Positions 27,601 to 38,234 of a DNA stretch of 64,000 nucleotides are shown here, piece by piece. Each line of letters opens with the position of its first letter. The stretch's first letter is position 1. Where the stretch lies: contig JACVVK020000055.1 in assembly GCA_018292915.2 (NCBI GenBank), forward strand, positions 703,501 to 767,500, in the 5' to 3' direction. Origin of the DNA: Batillaria attramentaria (taxonomy: Eukaryota > Mollusca > Gastropoda > Batillariidae). The notes beneath the pieces are model-generated. The model had not been told where the DNA came from and did no database searches. It saw only the letters and a program-made list of their open reading frames with translations. A program made the position numbers and the translations under genes.

Positions 27601-28456
27601 TATGGCTGAGGAAAAATTGGCCCATCTTGAATGAGTTAACAGACACAACCAGACAAAAGCTCAAAAAGACAGATGACAGTGGGTCACACTTCCTCCCCCC
27701 CCCCCCCCCCCCCAACCCCACACAAACAAAACATCGTATCTTGTAGGGTACTTACTTGAGCAGTGCGTCAAGGCTGCGACTGACAGTGGTGCGATCACAT
27801 GCTATCATCAACACTGGCAGCACTGTAGCCTTAAGCTGCACTTCTGACTTGCTCCTATTCCCTGCTGCCACCAGTCTCGTGCTCCCCTTGCCAGCTGCAG
27901 GCTGAGCAGCTTCTGCTTGTTCTGCACGCAACAAAGACAACGTTCAACTTTAAAACCAGGGAGCATCACAATTCCTATAACCACCCTATTCATGAGTAGC
28001 TGCAGTGGAACTATTATGTGCAACACTCAGTCCTACTTCAGGCATAACATTCATGAGGTGTTTGTTTCGCTTTGATAATTTCCACTCTCACCACTTAAGC
28101 GAAACAACTGAACAATGGAATTTTGAGGGGTTTTTTTTCTTTCTCAACATTTTAGTGATAGAGTTTGTATTTTGTCACCCTACTCATGATCGCAGCTGCT
28201 CAATACAAAATACAGCACTGTCATACTAAAGCTACAGTGATCACATACAATATTTGCAGTTAAACTTAAACCCTCAGTTATGTGTGATGTTTGATGCATG
28301 AAGGTGTGTGCATGCTTTCATGTGTGTGTGTGTACCAGCCATGCGCCGAAGCATCTTGAGCTGGTCCAGAAGCTGTTTGTTCTCCAAAAGCTGTGCTGAG
28401 ATGTGAGAATGAAGCTGATTCAGATGCTCCTCTATCTCACGATCCGCCTCCAACTC
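21491..28456 (-). CDS. MGAT1: MGAT1, alpha-1,3-mannosyl-glycoprotein 2-beta-N-acetylglucosaminyltransferase (10 coding exons, N-terminus missing)
   Basis: The product is GnT I, the Golgi enzyme that adds GlcNAc from UDP-GlcNAc to the alpha-1,3 mannose of Man5GlcNAc2 and so starts hybrid and complex N-glycan synthesis (family knowledge, GT13). Ten exons read 28456-28336, 27921-27756, 26600-26477, 26035-25897, 25703-25569, 25163-25073, 23107-23003, 22567-22477, 22029-21859 and 21604-21491. All junctions are GT-AG, the phases agree and the total is 1257 nt (418 residues plus stop). Recognisable blocks in order are [36 protein letters not shown], the metal-binding EDD (residues 183-185, split by an intron), [38 protein letters not shown], the CIRPEISRT block, LKFIQLN and GIMDD. 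The protein is collinear with vertebrate MGAT1 (about 445 aa). The cytosolic tail and membrane anchor must lie in an upstream exon I could not find. Mammalian MGAT1 has a single coding exon, so this intron-rich form is notable. All key residues I can check are intact. Confidence 0.96.
21859..22029 (-). CDS. MGAT1: MGAT1 coding exon i
   Basis: Acceptor CTCCACAG, donor TTCAAG|GTCAGT, 57 whole codons. It encodes [15 protein letters not shown] through [20 protein letters not shown] and DDFK, the C-terminal subdomain of GnT I. Confidence 0.96.
22477..22567 (-). CDS. MGAT1: MGAT1 coding exon h
   Basis: Acceptor GTGACAG, donor AGAAG|GTAAAC. It encodes [20 protein letters not shown] and [11 protein letters not shown] split lysine codon joins it to exon g. 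A SINE lies in the intron between the two. Confidence 0.94.
22674..22846 (-). mobile_element. tRNA-Arg-like SINE (family A) in an MGAT1 intron
   Basis: Read on the minus strand it begins GGGGAGCCGGGGTGGTCGAA, has box A (GGTCGAATGGTAGAGCG), an arm with TTGGACTTCTAA as in tRNA-Arg(UCU) and box B (GAGTTCGATCCCGG), then a body ending in a CCCACCCACCC-rich tail. It is flanked by about 12-bp direct repeats (ATTTTTGTAAAG at 22662-22673, AATTTTGTAAAG at 22847-22858). It is the best-preserved copy of this family here. Confidence 0.85.
23003..23107 (-). CDS. MGAT1: MGAT1 coding exon g
   Basis: Acceptor TGTAAAG, donor GCAA|GTGGGT (a weaker but GT donor). It encodes [20 protein letters not shown] and [14 protein letters not shown]. 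The intron upstream of it carries a 1.6-kb TIR element. Confidence 0.95.
23237..24836. mobile_element. 1.6-kb non-autonomous TIR element in an MGAT1 intron
   Basis: The left end reads CAGGGGTTATGAAA and the right end, reverse-complemented, CAGGGATTATGAAAA, one mismatch in the first 14 bases. A 5-bp direct repeat CATTC flanks both ends (23232-23236 and 24837-24841). Inside, ACTAGTCC-type motifs recur near both ends. There is a (CA)n tract near 24152-24172 and no transposase ORF. The family is uncertain: CAGGG termini suggest hAT, but a 5-bp TSD is not the usual 8. Confidence 0.6.
25073..25163 (-). CDS. MGAT1: MGAT1 coding exon f
   Basis: Acceptor TTTGCAG, donor GATAC|GTGAGT. It encodes [20 protein letters not shown] and LELESKWPD, matching [13 protein letters not shown] in vertebrates. 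Too short for an ORF scan but phases fit on both sides. Confidence 0.95.
25569..25703 (-). CDS. MGAT1: MGAT1 coding exon e (EDD metal site, acceptor-site loop)
   Basis: Acceptor TTTTCAG, donor CCAG|GTAAGT. It completes the EDD motif with D-D, then reads [11 protein letters not shown] and [14 protein letters not shown], both hallmarks of GnT I. The intron falls between the first and second positions of the first Asp codon. Confidence 0.97.
25897..26035 (-). CDS. MGAT1: MGAT1 coding exon d
   Basis: Acceptor TTTGTGCAG, donor GAGG|GTGAGT. It encodes the QPNLKDI block, [20 protein letters not shown] and ends at VIIVE, the strand carrying the first residue of the EDD metal site. Confidence 0.96.
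26477..26600 (-). CDS. MGAT1: MGAT1 coding exon c
   Basis: Acceptor TTCTGCAG, donor AAG|GTGCAA. It encodes [20 protein letters not shown], nearly identical to the vertebrate segment, followed by a more variable helix ending TYIKHIK. It joins exon b through a split lysine codon. Confidence 0.96.
27756..27921 (-). CDS. MGAT1: MGAT1 coding exon b (start of catalytic domain)
   Basis: Acceptor CGTGCAG, donor CTCAA|GTAAGT; phase 1 in, phase 2 out. After a low-complexity linker it encodes [20 protein letters not shown], the first beta strand and donor-site loop of the GT13 fold (PVLVIACDRST in vertebrates). Confidence 0.95.
28336..28456 (-). CDS. MGAT1: MGAT1 coding exon a (stem/coiled-coil region)
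   Basis: Acceptor TATCCACAG, donor G|GTACAC, 40 codons plus 1 nt. It is rich in E, L and Q ([20 protein letters not shown] and onward) and matches the helical stem of GnT I that links the anchor to the catalytic domain. It opens in phase 0, so at least one exon with the start codon and transmembrane segment lies upstream. Confidence 0.85.
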
Positions 28457-28947
28457 CTGTGGATACCACATGTGTAATAGAGAATAAGTAAATCATAATT
28501 TACACATCTGCAAACAATGAACAGCAAACCGCAGTATTGTGAAACTAAATACACACACACACACAAACAAAATAATAATTTTAATAAATAGTACTTATCT
28601 AGCGATTATTTTCACAGCAAAGCAACTCATAGCGCTACACATACACACACACCGGGCTGATGCAGATACAATTACAGACAGAGGCACTGAGTCTACTCTA
28701 TAGGAACTGCACTGAAGAAGTCTAATGTAGTAATACAGACAAAATACTAGAAACCTAATTTGTGGGGTTGGGGTTGGGGGGGGGGGGGGGGTCTTTGGGG
28801 AATTGTTTTAAAGTACAGATCTCCCAACCACCCCAAAAAAAGTCTAAATATCACAAACTTTTTGGTCTCTGGGCACTAATTATACATACACAGTTACACA
28901 TGCACACAACCTTTTTCTTCTACTAACAAAATTGGACATCATTAGTG

Positions 28948-29449
28948 GGTTTTTGTTGTTGTTGTTTTTGCTGCCCCAACTCTTTGCTAGCTCCAGTGGT
29001 GTTCCTCCCAGGTCATGGGTGGAACCCACGGAGGACTCGGAAGCTGGGAAAATTTTTATTATGCATGATGATGGAGATGAGGATGATAGTAAGATGATGC
29101 TATGGAGGTCTATGTGGTTTGGGACTGCGGGACAGGGCCGCATTCCACGCTTCCTGTCAAATATCCCGGCACTAACCAGGCCCGGGAACTACGGCACCTG
29201 CAGTGCCAGCCGTGTAATCATCCACATCATAAGACGTGTCATACCAAGGGAAGCACCCCCAAAGTTGCACCCGTGAAGTGGGTGAAACTTGGCTGTGTGG
29301 CAAAAGCCTCCCCATCAGGCCCATAGCACACCCGCTCTGGGTAGGAGCCGACCTAGGTAGGAAAAATCCCGCCTGCCTCGGCTGGGATTCAAACCCGGGT
29401 CTCCCGGTCCATGATCCGAAGTGCTAACCACTACACTACGGGGGCCGGT
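28948..29449 (-). mobile_element. tRNA-headed SINE (family B), 502 bp
   Basis: On the minus strand it starts CCGGCCCCCGTAGTGTAGTG, has box A (about 29439-29421) and box B GGGTTTGAATCCC (29396-29384), and ends with an AAC-repeat tail. A perfect 13-bp direct repeat GACATCATTAGTG flanks it (28935-28947 and 29450-29462). It is unrelated to family A beyond the tRNA-like head. It lies just upstream of the first MGAT1 exon found. Confidence 0.85.
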
Positions 29450-29699
29450 GACATCATTAGTGTTATTACGGTTACATTTTTAGTATTATTAGTTACTGAC
29501 CTTGTCTGCATTCCTGTTGACCAATGTGTAGTATGTGAGCACATTCCAGGACAAGAAAAGGCACACAACCACCACAAGCACATGGACACGCTTCAATCGC
29601 AGGAACATTCTGATCAGGCTCCTGTCACCGCCAGGCACTATCCCAATAAAGCATCTAAGACAAAAAGAAAAACAGCTGATACCCTCTTATCAGTCAAGT

Positions 29700-30545
29700 C
29701 TTTGGCAGTGGTACCTTTCCTCGCATCATAACAAATGCCAGCAAGCCCAAGGGTTGTGTCACAAATCCAGTTCTCTAATCCATTTACACAAATGACTGTC
29801 GTAGTGACAATGATTTGAACATCTTTGTCAAATTTCCTGATGACACAGCAGTGGTCTCTCATCACAATGACAGTGTTTCATAAAAGCTGTATAAGAAAAT
29901 CGTGGCTAATTTTAACCAGTGGTGCAAAGAAACCTCTCTCAAACTGAATGTTCAAAAGATAAATGAGATGATATTTAACTTCCGTTCCCACAGCAACACT
30001 CATAGCCCTATATCTGTAGACGGAGTTGTTGACACATTCAAATACCTTGGTGTTACCCGTAACAGCACAACACCCTTACTTTCAGCCTTGATATGGAAAC
30101 AGTGTTCAAAAAGTGTCAACAAGTGCTTTATGTCCTGAGAAAGCTAAGATCATTTCAAGTTGACTCCAACCTATTGTTGCTATTGTATACAAGTATTGTG
30201 GAACATTGTTGTCATACTGTGCTATACGCTTCTTCCCTGCACTGTCTGTGCGAAATGTCTTGATCTGAGGGACCAGTACTGCTGCTAAAGTCACAGACTT
30301 GTCAACCAACAGTGTCCCGCTGCTGACCGAGAGTGCGCTGGACAGAAAAGCGCATGCAGTCTTGAGTGACCCCTCATACCCGCTCAACTCCATTTTTGAA
30401 CTTCTCCCTTTGAAGAGACGTTTTCACTGCCCAAGATGCAACAGAAATTGTTTCAAAAATTCCTTTCTGCCACAAGCACTTCAGTTACTGAACACGTCCA
30501 AAACGTGAACGAGAGCACCCTCTCGACTATACTCGTCTGACTGCT
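29700..30545 (+). mobile_element. Decayed L2/CR1-type LINE 3' part
   Basis: Plus-strand pieces read KPKGCVTNPVL, SIYTNDC, then KFPDDTAVV (29830-29853; the RT catalytic FADD is FPDD), FNQWCKETSLKLNVQKINEM, YLGVTRN, LRSFQVDSNLLLLLYTSIVE and the typical end SDPSYPLNSIFELLPLKRRF. Stops and frameshifts show it is dead. A (TG)n tract follows at 30549. Confidence 0.85.
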
Positions 30546-30548
30546 CTG

Positions 30549-30550
30549 CA

Positions 30551-30584
<34 letters not shown>

Positions 30585-31559
30585 CGAGGGAGAGAAAGAG
30601 AGGGAGAATTCAGAATAAATTACTTGATAGATCGAGAGTAACAGGGAGTGAAAGTTGAGAAAGAGAGAGAGACTGACTCTGAGGGTGTCTGGTGTGAGAT
30701 GCGAAGATGATGACTTTTTATATTATGTTTTGTCTTCTTCTTTAACTGAGGTAACTTATTGAACAACATAGTTTTTATCGTATTTTTCTATTACTGAATG
30801 ATCAGCAGGCTGTGAGAGGAATATCCAAGTACAATATTTGATTGTACTGAAAACATAACTCATAAGGTTTGAATTTGCACATTCAACCTTGAAACTGGCA
30901 GCGTGTCATCTGATGATCTAGTGATTATTTCGACTGGACTGACAGAGGAAGTTCGAACCACAACTGACGAAGAGCTGCTGTTGCAGAAGTAAACCCACAA
31001 TAAATGACATACGGTGAACGCCGACAAATTTAAACGTGTCTATGCGGCATCATCGGATGCGCGATTGAGAGTGACAAGACTGGCACGATTTCAAGCTCAA
31101 GATCTGCCAATTTTCGTTTGACGATTTATCATTTAATAATAACGTACCCCTGTAAACATCTGATGCAAAAAGCCGTCTCTTTGTTGTAAAGACATGCTAC
31201 AGACACGCCTCTAACAACAAGGATAGTCACTTGTTCTCTTCGTCGCCATGATGGAAATGTGGCAGACGATAAAGCACTTCCGCCGGGGAGTACTCATTGT
31301 GCGGGTTATCGGCAAACCCGATGGCTCAGAGGAAACTCATTCGGCGATCGGAGCACGCAAGCCGGCTTGGTTTTATTTCGACGGTCTATCAGCTGTGTAC
31401 TGATAATTAGTACACCACATGCCCTTCAAAATGCATCGGGTGGGTAGGATTTGCCCCCCCCCCTCCCAAAAGGCCAGACTCACTGACACTGTACACTCAC
31501 TGTCTGTATCAGTGTCAGTACCATCAGTCATCATCAGTATATAGGCCAGTCTGGGGCCA
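30549..31559. other. (TG)n then unassigned DNA
   Basis: (TG)n at 30549-30577 follows the L2 LINE end. No exon recognised to 31559, where the target duplication of a LINE family X copy begins. Confidence 0.5.
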
Positions 31560-31570
31560 GTACTAACCAT

Positions 31571-31980
31571 GCCGGTCTGGGACCTGAGAGACAGATACTC
31601 ACTGAAGACGGTAGACTTCCTCAGGCCACACCAAGCCCTAGGTGATAGGCCAATGAGAACCCTGGCCGACGCGATCGTCAGCCGGATCAGATCTGACAAA
31701 ATGGTTCTAATACCAAAGAGCGAGGGGACACCCCGGCTATGATCTAAAGGCAAAAGTACGGATGACAGAACAGACTGAGGCACTGAAAAACAAACTCAGA
31801 CCAGGCATCTGAAAGCCAAGCAGAGATCCTCTGACGTTGCCCAAAGCTAAGCAAATCAGCCCACACTCACCCCAAAGACTGACACTCGCCGCCCCAGCCA
31901 AGCAGCCAAAGACACATGCCAGGAACAACTTGTCCTTAAGGGCCAAAAGCCATAGGACGTAAAGCAAGTTAATGATGATG
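31571..31980 (+). mobile_element. LINE family X copy, 410 bp
   Basis: Plus-strand copy of the 3' end, including DRYSLKTVDFLRPHQALGDR, down to AAGCAAGTTAATGATGATG. It is flanked by GTACTAACCAT at 31560-31570 and 31980-31990 (11 bp; one base shared with the tail). Confidence 0.85.
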
Positions 31981-34021
31981 TACTAACCATCAGAACGTCA
32001 GATCGGAGTAGTACTGAAACACTGATGTGGAGCCCGGCCGTTTCTGCCGTACACGCAGTGGCCATTCCTCATTCTACTAGAAAAAAAAAAAAAACTCACT
32101 CCACGTGGTCAGAGTCATCAGTTCAGTCAAGGGGCTCACTATCATGATGCGGCTACCACCGTGACTGACTGATGTCACACTGTGACGTCACTGAGTTCAG
32201 TTCTGATCACTCCGGTAGACATCACTGATCAGTACTGGTCGTTCTCAGTCACTGAGTCGTTCAGTTTCGCTATCACTGAGTTTACGGCCATTCACTGAGT
32301 TTACTTCATAGGCAACACCTCACCCGGGCCGGGCCGGGACAGCCGGCGCCGGTCTGCTGAAATAGTCTGGCACCGGCTGAGCCAACCGGCCGAGAATTGA
32401 GCGTATTCCGCGACTCAGTCGTGATGACTGACGCGGCAACCACACTGAGCACTTACTCCAGTTGTGTCACAGTAGCGACAGTCAGTCGTAGATTCATCAG
32501 TAAACTCATGTGATGCCCGGGCGACATGAGCTCGCACAAATGACTTGAACTGAACTCATGTCAGTGAAGCTGCGCAACTGAACAATAATGATCAAGTTGT
32601 ATTATCGTATTAAGCCGAGCTCTACTAATCAGAACAGGCGGCTGTTTCGAGCGTAAGACTCACTTATGCCGGAGCGAAACTGATCCAAAAATTAAGGTGG
32701 CTTAGCAAAGATGGAATCAGCGTGTTCAGTTAAAAAAGAAAAACTTGATACGGGATACACGCGGCTGTACAGCGGTACTGACTGACTGACTCAGTCGGTG
32801 ACGTGACAGGTGACAAGACATTGACTTGAAAAACGTGTGCCGGACAAGAATGATCACTAAGGTTAGCGCAGACAAAACCACAAGTGAAATCTCAGTCTGG
32901 CAGAACCGCTGCACTTGACTGGTCATATTTGATGAAGTACTGATTTAGACATACTGATAAATAGAATGAAAGTGGTCGTTTGCCGCCGGGCTACGGTGCG
33001 GTGATCAATTTCTGTCGATACTGACGGTGAAGCCACACTCACCTGTGACGACTGAGCCACCGCCTTCAGACAGACAGTAACAGTATCCTTCTCGCTAACT
33101 GACTCAGTGGTGACGTCAGGTTCACTGACTCGGAGGTGACGCGGTTTCAACTGATGCATCATGATCGTGATGTCAAATTTAACTTCGCCTTTTCAGTTTG
33201 TATTCTTCACAGCTGACACTGACTGACTGACAAGCCATAGCTTACCATGTAAATCCAGCGTCAGTTCTATGAAAAGACTATTCAGTCACTCCTCAGTGAA
33301 CCACTGATAGACTTGTTTTAGAGACTCATTCTGTTTGTTTTAAAGTGAATTACTGGTGTAGACTGACGTCAGTAACGGCCCGGGTTTAGAATGCAGATCA
33401 GTTTTAATGGTTCGCAGACATCTTCTTCTCTCTTTTCACGCCCTGTCCAAAAAACAGTAGAGTATGAACCTTCATTTGTCAATCTCTATCAGTTCTGAGA
33501 AAATCTAGTCAAGTCAGTAACAACGAGGACACTGACATGCTTCCCAAGATAGAAGATAACCACCAGGAACACGAGAGACTGGCGGTTGGTACACGGGTCG
33601 CGGCGCCGGGCCCAGCCAGCACTAAACCAGGCCACTTACAACTACTCTACCTGCAAAAGATAACGCCCCCAAGAGACATTGTCTGCATGCACTCTCTCTC
33701 TCTCTCTCTCTTTCTCTCTCTTTCTCTCATACATCGTCATGTTTTCACAACTTGATGTCCATACTAATTTGGAAAACTTAGTTATTTCACTTTTTCATAG
33801 ATCACTAATTGTTGTTGACCGGCCCGCCCCCTATCCCCATGGGAATGAACAGAATGTTGCCTACGCAATAAACAATCTCCAATCTTCATACATTTATGCG
33901 AATTCAGCTTTTTAAAAACAGATACAGAAATAATTGATAAAAACTGATGTCTACCAGACTCGTTGGCTTACTTGTCTGTGGCAGAGTTAGTCTACGTAAT
34001 AACTTTTGACCTCCGTCGTGT

Positions 34022-34091
<70 letters not shown>

Positions 34092-35630
34092 TAACATTGC
34101 CATTTCAGTTCTGACTACAAACTGCAGAGGCCGCACGAAAATTGACTGATAGACAGCCGACAGCCGGCGATGAGACTTTAAAGGCATAGCTGTCCTTAGA
34201 ATGACCTCGATTAAACAGGTCAAGGTCGTTTAAGCTGCCGTTGTGAAGTATAACATTGGCATTTTGTTTTTTTCTCTCACTGAGAAACTAGAAACACATC
34301 AGGCATCAAACTTTACATGATGTCGAGCATTGATAAAACCTTCAGCTCTTTCAGTTGGAATTACCTCGACTCAAGGTCAAGGCCATACAATATGTTTGTA
34401 GGAAACTGTAACAAAACTTTAACGTTGGCATCAAGTTCTCTTTCTGCAAGTGAGCCAAGTGGGGTCCTGCCTGTCTATGTAGTTTTTATCGTGTCTGCCG
34501 TGTCTTTCCTGTCAGTGCATGCTTTTGACAGTTTGTCATTGGAAAGATATAGACCTCGAGAACTGGATATCTTTTTGTGAACTAACGGTATGATATTTGA
34601 TTTTTAGCCAGTACTACCGCGTCAGTCATATTCAATGTACCGGGACTGGGATCATGGGGTTGCTTTATTACGTCAGGGGTAGCGAGTACTAAGTACTAAG
34701 TGACGTCATCGTATAGCGTGGCGCAGCCTGTATGGAGTGAGTAGAGGAAGTTGGATGCACTGGTAAAACATTGATCTACTCGCACGCGATTACAACAAAT
34801 TCTAAATCTGGCTATTCTTTATTTGAAATTCATGTGTGCTGTAGAACTAGTACTAATAGCAGAAACTAATACAGAGCGCTTACCGTGCAACAACAGAAGG
34901 AGGCTGCGGCGTTGTCCGGACTGTACGATACGCCGCGACAGCCCGTTGTCTCCTCGTGTGACTTTTCACCACACTAACAGCTTCTCTCTCTCTCTCTCTC
35001 TCTCTCCCCCACCCACCCCCTCTGTGTGTGTTGTGTGTGTGTGTGTGTGTGACAGGTGTACCGATGGTTGGCTTCCCCAATACAATGCTTTCCCCAGATT
35101 AACTTTGAAGCTTGGTATGTTTGCTCATGGACTTCCCCACAGCCCCTAGTCACTCCAGTATGCACCGTGCATGTGTATACTTTGGGTCACTTCAAACAAC
35201 AAAACAAACTAAGTTTTTCTTTACCGTTCAGGTTGTTTTCCTGCCTCAAACAGATAGGTCAAACTGCCCACTCGTTTGGTCGGTGTTAGTCAAACGTAAA
35301 CCGACGAATGCGTTCCGAAGACCTTTTCTATAACAATACTGGGCCGTCTTATTGGATGTTGAATTAACCTTTTCATTATAAGACTGAATAATTGACTGGC
35401 CAGCTGTATGGTTGTTGTATCTGCCAGCAGGCCTATATAACTGTTTTCATATACCGAAGTGCAGCGACACAATAGCATACGCCTCTTCGCGCATACGAAA
35501 GCGTTTTCCTAAATCCGAGTAAAATTTGCATGTACTTTCAATCTGTCGCCAGCGTGCTGCTGATCCCAATCAAAATGCAGCAGCTGTCCATGCCTGTTTG
35601 TAACGTTTGTAAAAGTCCATCATCACTGCA

Positions 35631-36110
35631 AAGTTAGGTGTCTCTGGTTTTTGTGGTTTCTGAGAAAATTGTAATGTTACCGTTTATGGTGGACAACGCG
35701 AATGGCCTTGACCTTTAGTCAAACTCATCCAAACAAGATGTGTCCGCAGAGATCTTATCAATGTCTATCATCGTGCCAAGTTTGATGCCTCTGGTATTTG
35801 TAGTTTCTGTGAAAAAAGGTTAAAATTCGCAACAAACAGCGTTAATGACCATGACCTTTAGTCAAGGTTATTCAAAAGGGTACACCAGTAAAGGTCTTAT
35901 CAATGTCTATCATCATGCATCAAGTTTGATGCCTCTGGTGTTTGCAGATTCTGAGAAAATGCCAATAGTAAACTTCCAAACGGACAGCTCTAAGGGCCTT
36001 GACCTTGAGTCAAGGTCAAGGCCCTTAAAGATGTCAGTTTGGAACTTTACCTTGAGTCAAGGTCATTCAAAAGGGTACGTTTTGAAAGGTCTTGTTGCAT
36101 GCCATCTTTG
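35631..36110 (+). repeat. 146-bp tandem repeat with AAGGTCA motifs
   Basis: Three diverged units share AAGTTTGATGCCTCTGG and GTTTCTGAGAAAA (at about 35631, 35776, 35922), with TTGACCTT/AAGGTCAA elements between. A diverged single unit occurs at about 26790 (ACCAAGTTTGGTGCC) in an MGAT1 intron. Confidence 0.7.
35978..36055. repeat. Near-palindrome centred on TTGACCTTGAGTCAAGGTCA
   Basis: Two 18-bp arms (TAAGGGCCTTGACCTTGA and its exact inverse) flank one G; weaker pairing extends each arm to nearly 40 bp (CTTCCAAAC with GTTTGGAA). TCAAGGTCA matches the extended half-site bound by ERR/SF-1 type nuclear receptors. Confidence 0.75.
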
Positions 36111-36665
36111 ATGTGCCAACACAACACAACACAACACAACACAACAGAGGATTCATAGATCTATAGACTCACGTTTGTTACACGAGTGAGCCAACGAGAT
36201 TGTTGAAAGTTTATCTGTCGGACACTATGACAAAAACAGCAACGAGATGGTTGGTTTGATTGTTTGTCTCTACGGTCAAACTGGTATGCATGGTATTGAT
36301 GTGTCGCATCGCGTAGGTTATTTTGTGGGGGGAGGGGGGGGGACTGAACTGACTTGGCCATCGCGCTTACAGTACACAGATATCGGCAGTGGTCTGCAGA
36401 GTTCAGTGTCGTTCACAAAACTATCCAGTTGATGTCTACTGATGCTGGACATCTACTGATGTGACCGGCTGAAAGCTGCATTGCTTTTCACCCAGGCAGC
36501 GTATCAACGTGTACACGGACCTGCCGTTTGTCAGACCAGATGTCAGTTAAGTGTGTTGGATTCATGTAATTATTTCGCGGTCATTCCTGTCAGTTAGAAC
36601 ACCAACGGGGTATAGAACTGGATCTGCTAGACCAAGTACAAACTATATTGTGGTTACTGAACCTT

Positions 36666-37799
36666 TTTTTTTTTTATTGAACTTCTTTTTCCACACACAC
36701 CGGCTCGTACGTCAAACATAGAGTAGGGTACATACGTATACATACTGTGACATAAACACACATTCATGTACATCATATGCGTTCATAACCAGCCATGATT
36801 TTACTCATAAAAAAAATATCTATGAAAAATGTGTGTGCATTTTTATGTGGAAAGAGAGAGAGAGAGAAAGAGAGGGGGGGGGGGGAGAGGGACAGAGAGA
36901 GGGAGAGAGAGAGAGTGCATGTGTGGTTGATATTTATACTGGTACGTAACAGAGTAAATTATATTCGCAATACAGATAGGGTGGGGTTTTTTTAGTTTTT
37001 TCTTTCACAGTAGTGGTAAGTACCTACACCAGCGGGCTCGAAATTCTCCATAACTGATTCTCAGTCGAGCAGCATATTTCTCAATATTATATCTGCATCT
37101 AAGCAGTTCTATAAATGGGTACATAGCAGGTGATGTCTTGTTACATCTGCAGGAATATATATAAAATTTTGCAAGTAGCAATATAAGATCAAAAAGTACA
37201 GTCTGATTTGAAGTTGACATCACATCCAAACAAAACAATATTTTCTGTGAGATGCAATGAAATATTTTCACAATTTAAGTTAAGTTCATTTTGGAATGTA
37301 TTCCAAAAGAACTGTACCTTTGGGCATCCCCAAAAAATGTGTTGAATATTTTCTTTCCCTTCAGAGCAAAAAGTACATTTATCTGTGTCGTTGATGCCCA
37401 TTTTTTGTAACACAACATTTGTACCGAGTATTCGATGTAATATTCTGGTTTGAAACCATTTTAATTTAATATCCGGTATTTTTTGTATTTTTTGGAAAAA
37501 CCTGAGGGCCATACAACCTCCTTTGATAATCTTTGTTCCCATTTCCCAACACAGTTCGGGTATAAAAAGACTTTTGTTCAATATATCATAGAAGAACCGG
37601 CCTCCTTTGGAAGACTGCAAAATAACTTGTATCAACTTCGTTGGCTGTACACCGGAGTTAAAGTCTATGACCTGGATACCGGCATACTTCATATACTTTC
37701 TAATTGCCTTTAAGCATCCAGCATAAGTCACAAAATTTGTAAAACATCCATATTTCCTAGTGAATTCTCTATAACTTAAGAACGTTCCATCACTCTCCA
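36666..37799 (-). mobile_element. L1-clade LINE, 5'-truncated, young insertion
   Basis: The minus-strand ORF from 37799 encodes the ORF2 C-terminal part: KWFQTRILHRILGTN then DKCTFCSEGKENIQHIFWGC (C-x(2)-C-x(6)-H-x(4)-C RT-associated zinc module) and on to LILLLAKFYIYSC and RYNIEKYAARLR, ending near 37006. One base in a T-run near 37190 breaks the frame. A poly-A tail (poly-T on plus, 36664-36676) and a perfect 16-bp duplication GTGGTTACTGAACCTT (36650-36665, 37800-37815) mark the insertion. Confidence 0.92.
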
Positions 37800-37827
37800 G
37801 TGGTTACTGAACCTTCTTCGGGTAAAC

Positions 37828-37833
<6 letters not shown>

Positions 37834-37924
<91 letters not shown>

Positions 37925-37951
37925 GCACGCACACACACACACACACACACA
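37834..37951 (+). repeat. (TC)n-(AC)n compound microsatellite
   Basis: (TC)n, then about 40 AC units with GCACGCACGC variants, directly beside the L1 target duplication. Confidence 0.95.
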
Positions 37952-37955
37952 TGAC

Positions 37956-38234
37956 ACCAGACGCGTAGGAAGATGCTGAGAGGAAGGGGAGCCCACTAAG
38001 TCGGGTGAGCCATACGGCCGGGGTGAAGAACCCCGGGGTGTGGGTGTGTGTGTGTGTCAGTGTGTGTGTGTGTGTGTGTGTGTTGACTGCCAAGCCGGAT
38101 TGTGCGATAGCAGAGCAGGGGGCCCCACCACTGGTGGCCCCCCTCTCCTCTTATCAAAAGCGAGGGGGGCCCAAAGATATTCGGGCCCCCTTCCAAAAAT
38201 CGAACGGGGCCCCCGTGGTTCCTACGCCCCTGCA
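37956..38234. mobile_element. Possible MITE in a CA tract
   Basis: The right end, inverse-complemented, reads CAGGGGCGTAGGAAC, resembling CAGGGGCGTAG termini of hAT-type elements; the left end reads CAGACGCGTAGGAAG. Both flanks are CA-rich so the target duplication cannot be read. A (GT)n run sits inside. Confidence 0.35.

Larger units (their letters stand above)
31991..36649. other. No gene recognised; repeat-bearing DNA
   Basis: 32.1-33.4 kb is dense in CACTGA/GACTGA steps and TGACGTCA-type sites. Simple tracts are (CT)n 33692-33727, (CA)n 34022-34089, (CT)n 34983-35006, (GT)n about 35022-35050 and a CACAA pentamer run at 36119-36147. 35.6-36.1 kb is a 146-bp tandem repeat with AAGGTCA sites. 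Confidence 0.45.

Noticed and set aside
32726..32926. Minus-strand ORF with a hydrophobic stretch (SLVVLSALTLVIILV) as the missing MGAT1 membrane-anchor exon
   Set aside because: The position and type II topology would suit, but no donor in the required phase 0 follows the segment and nothing resembles the vertebrate N-terminus.
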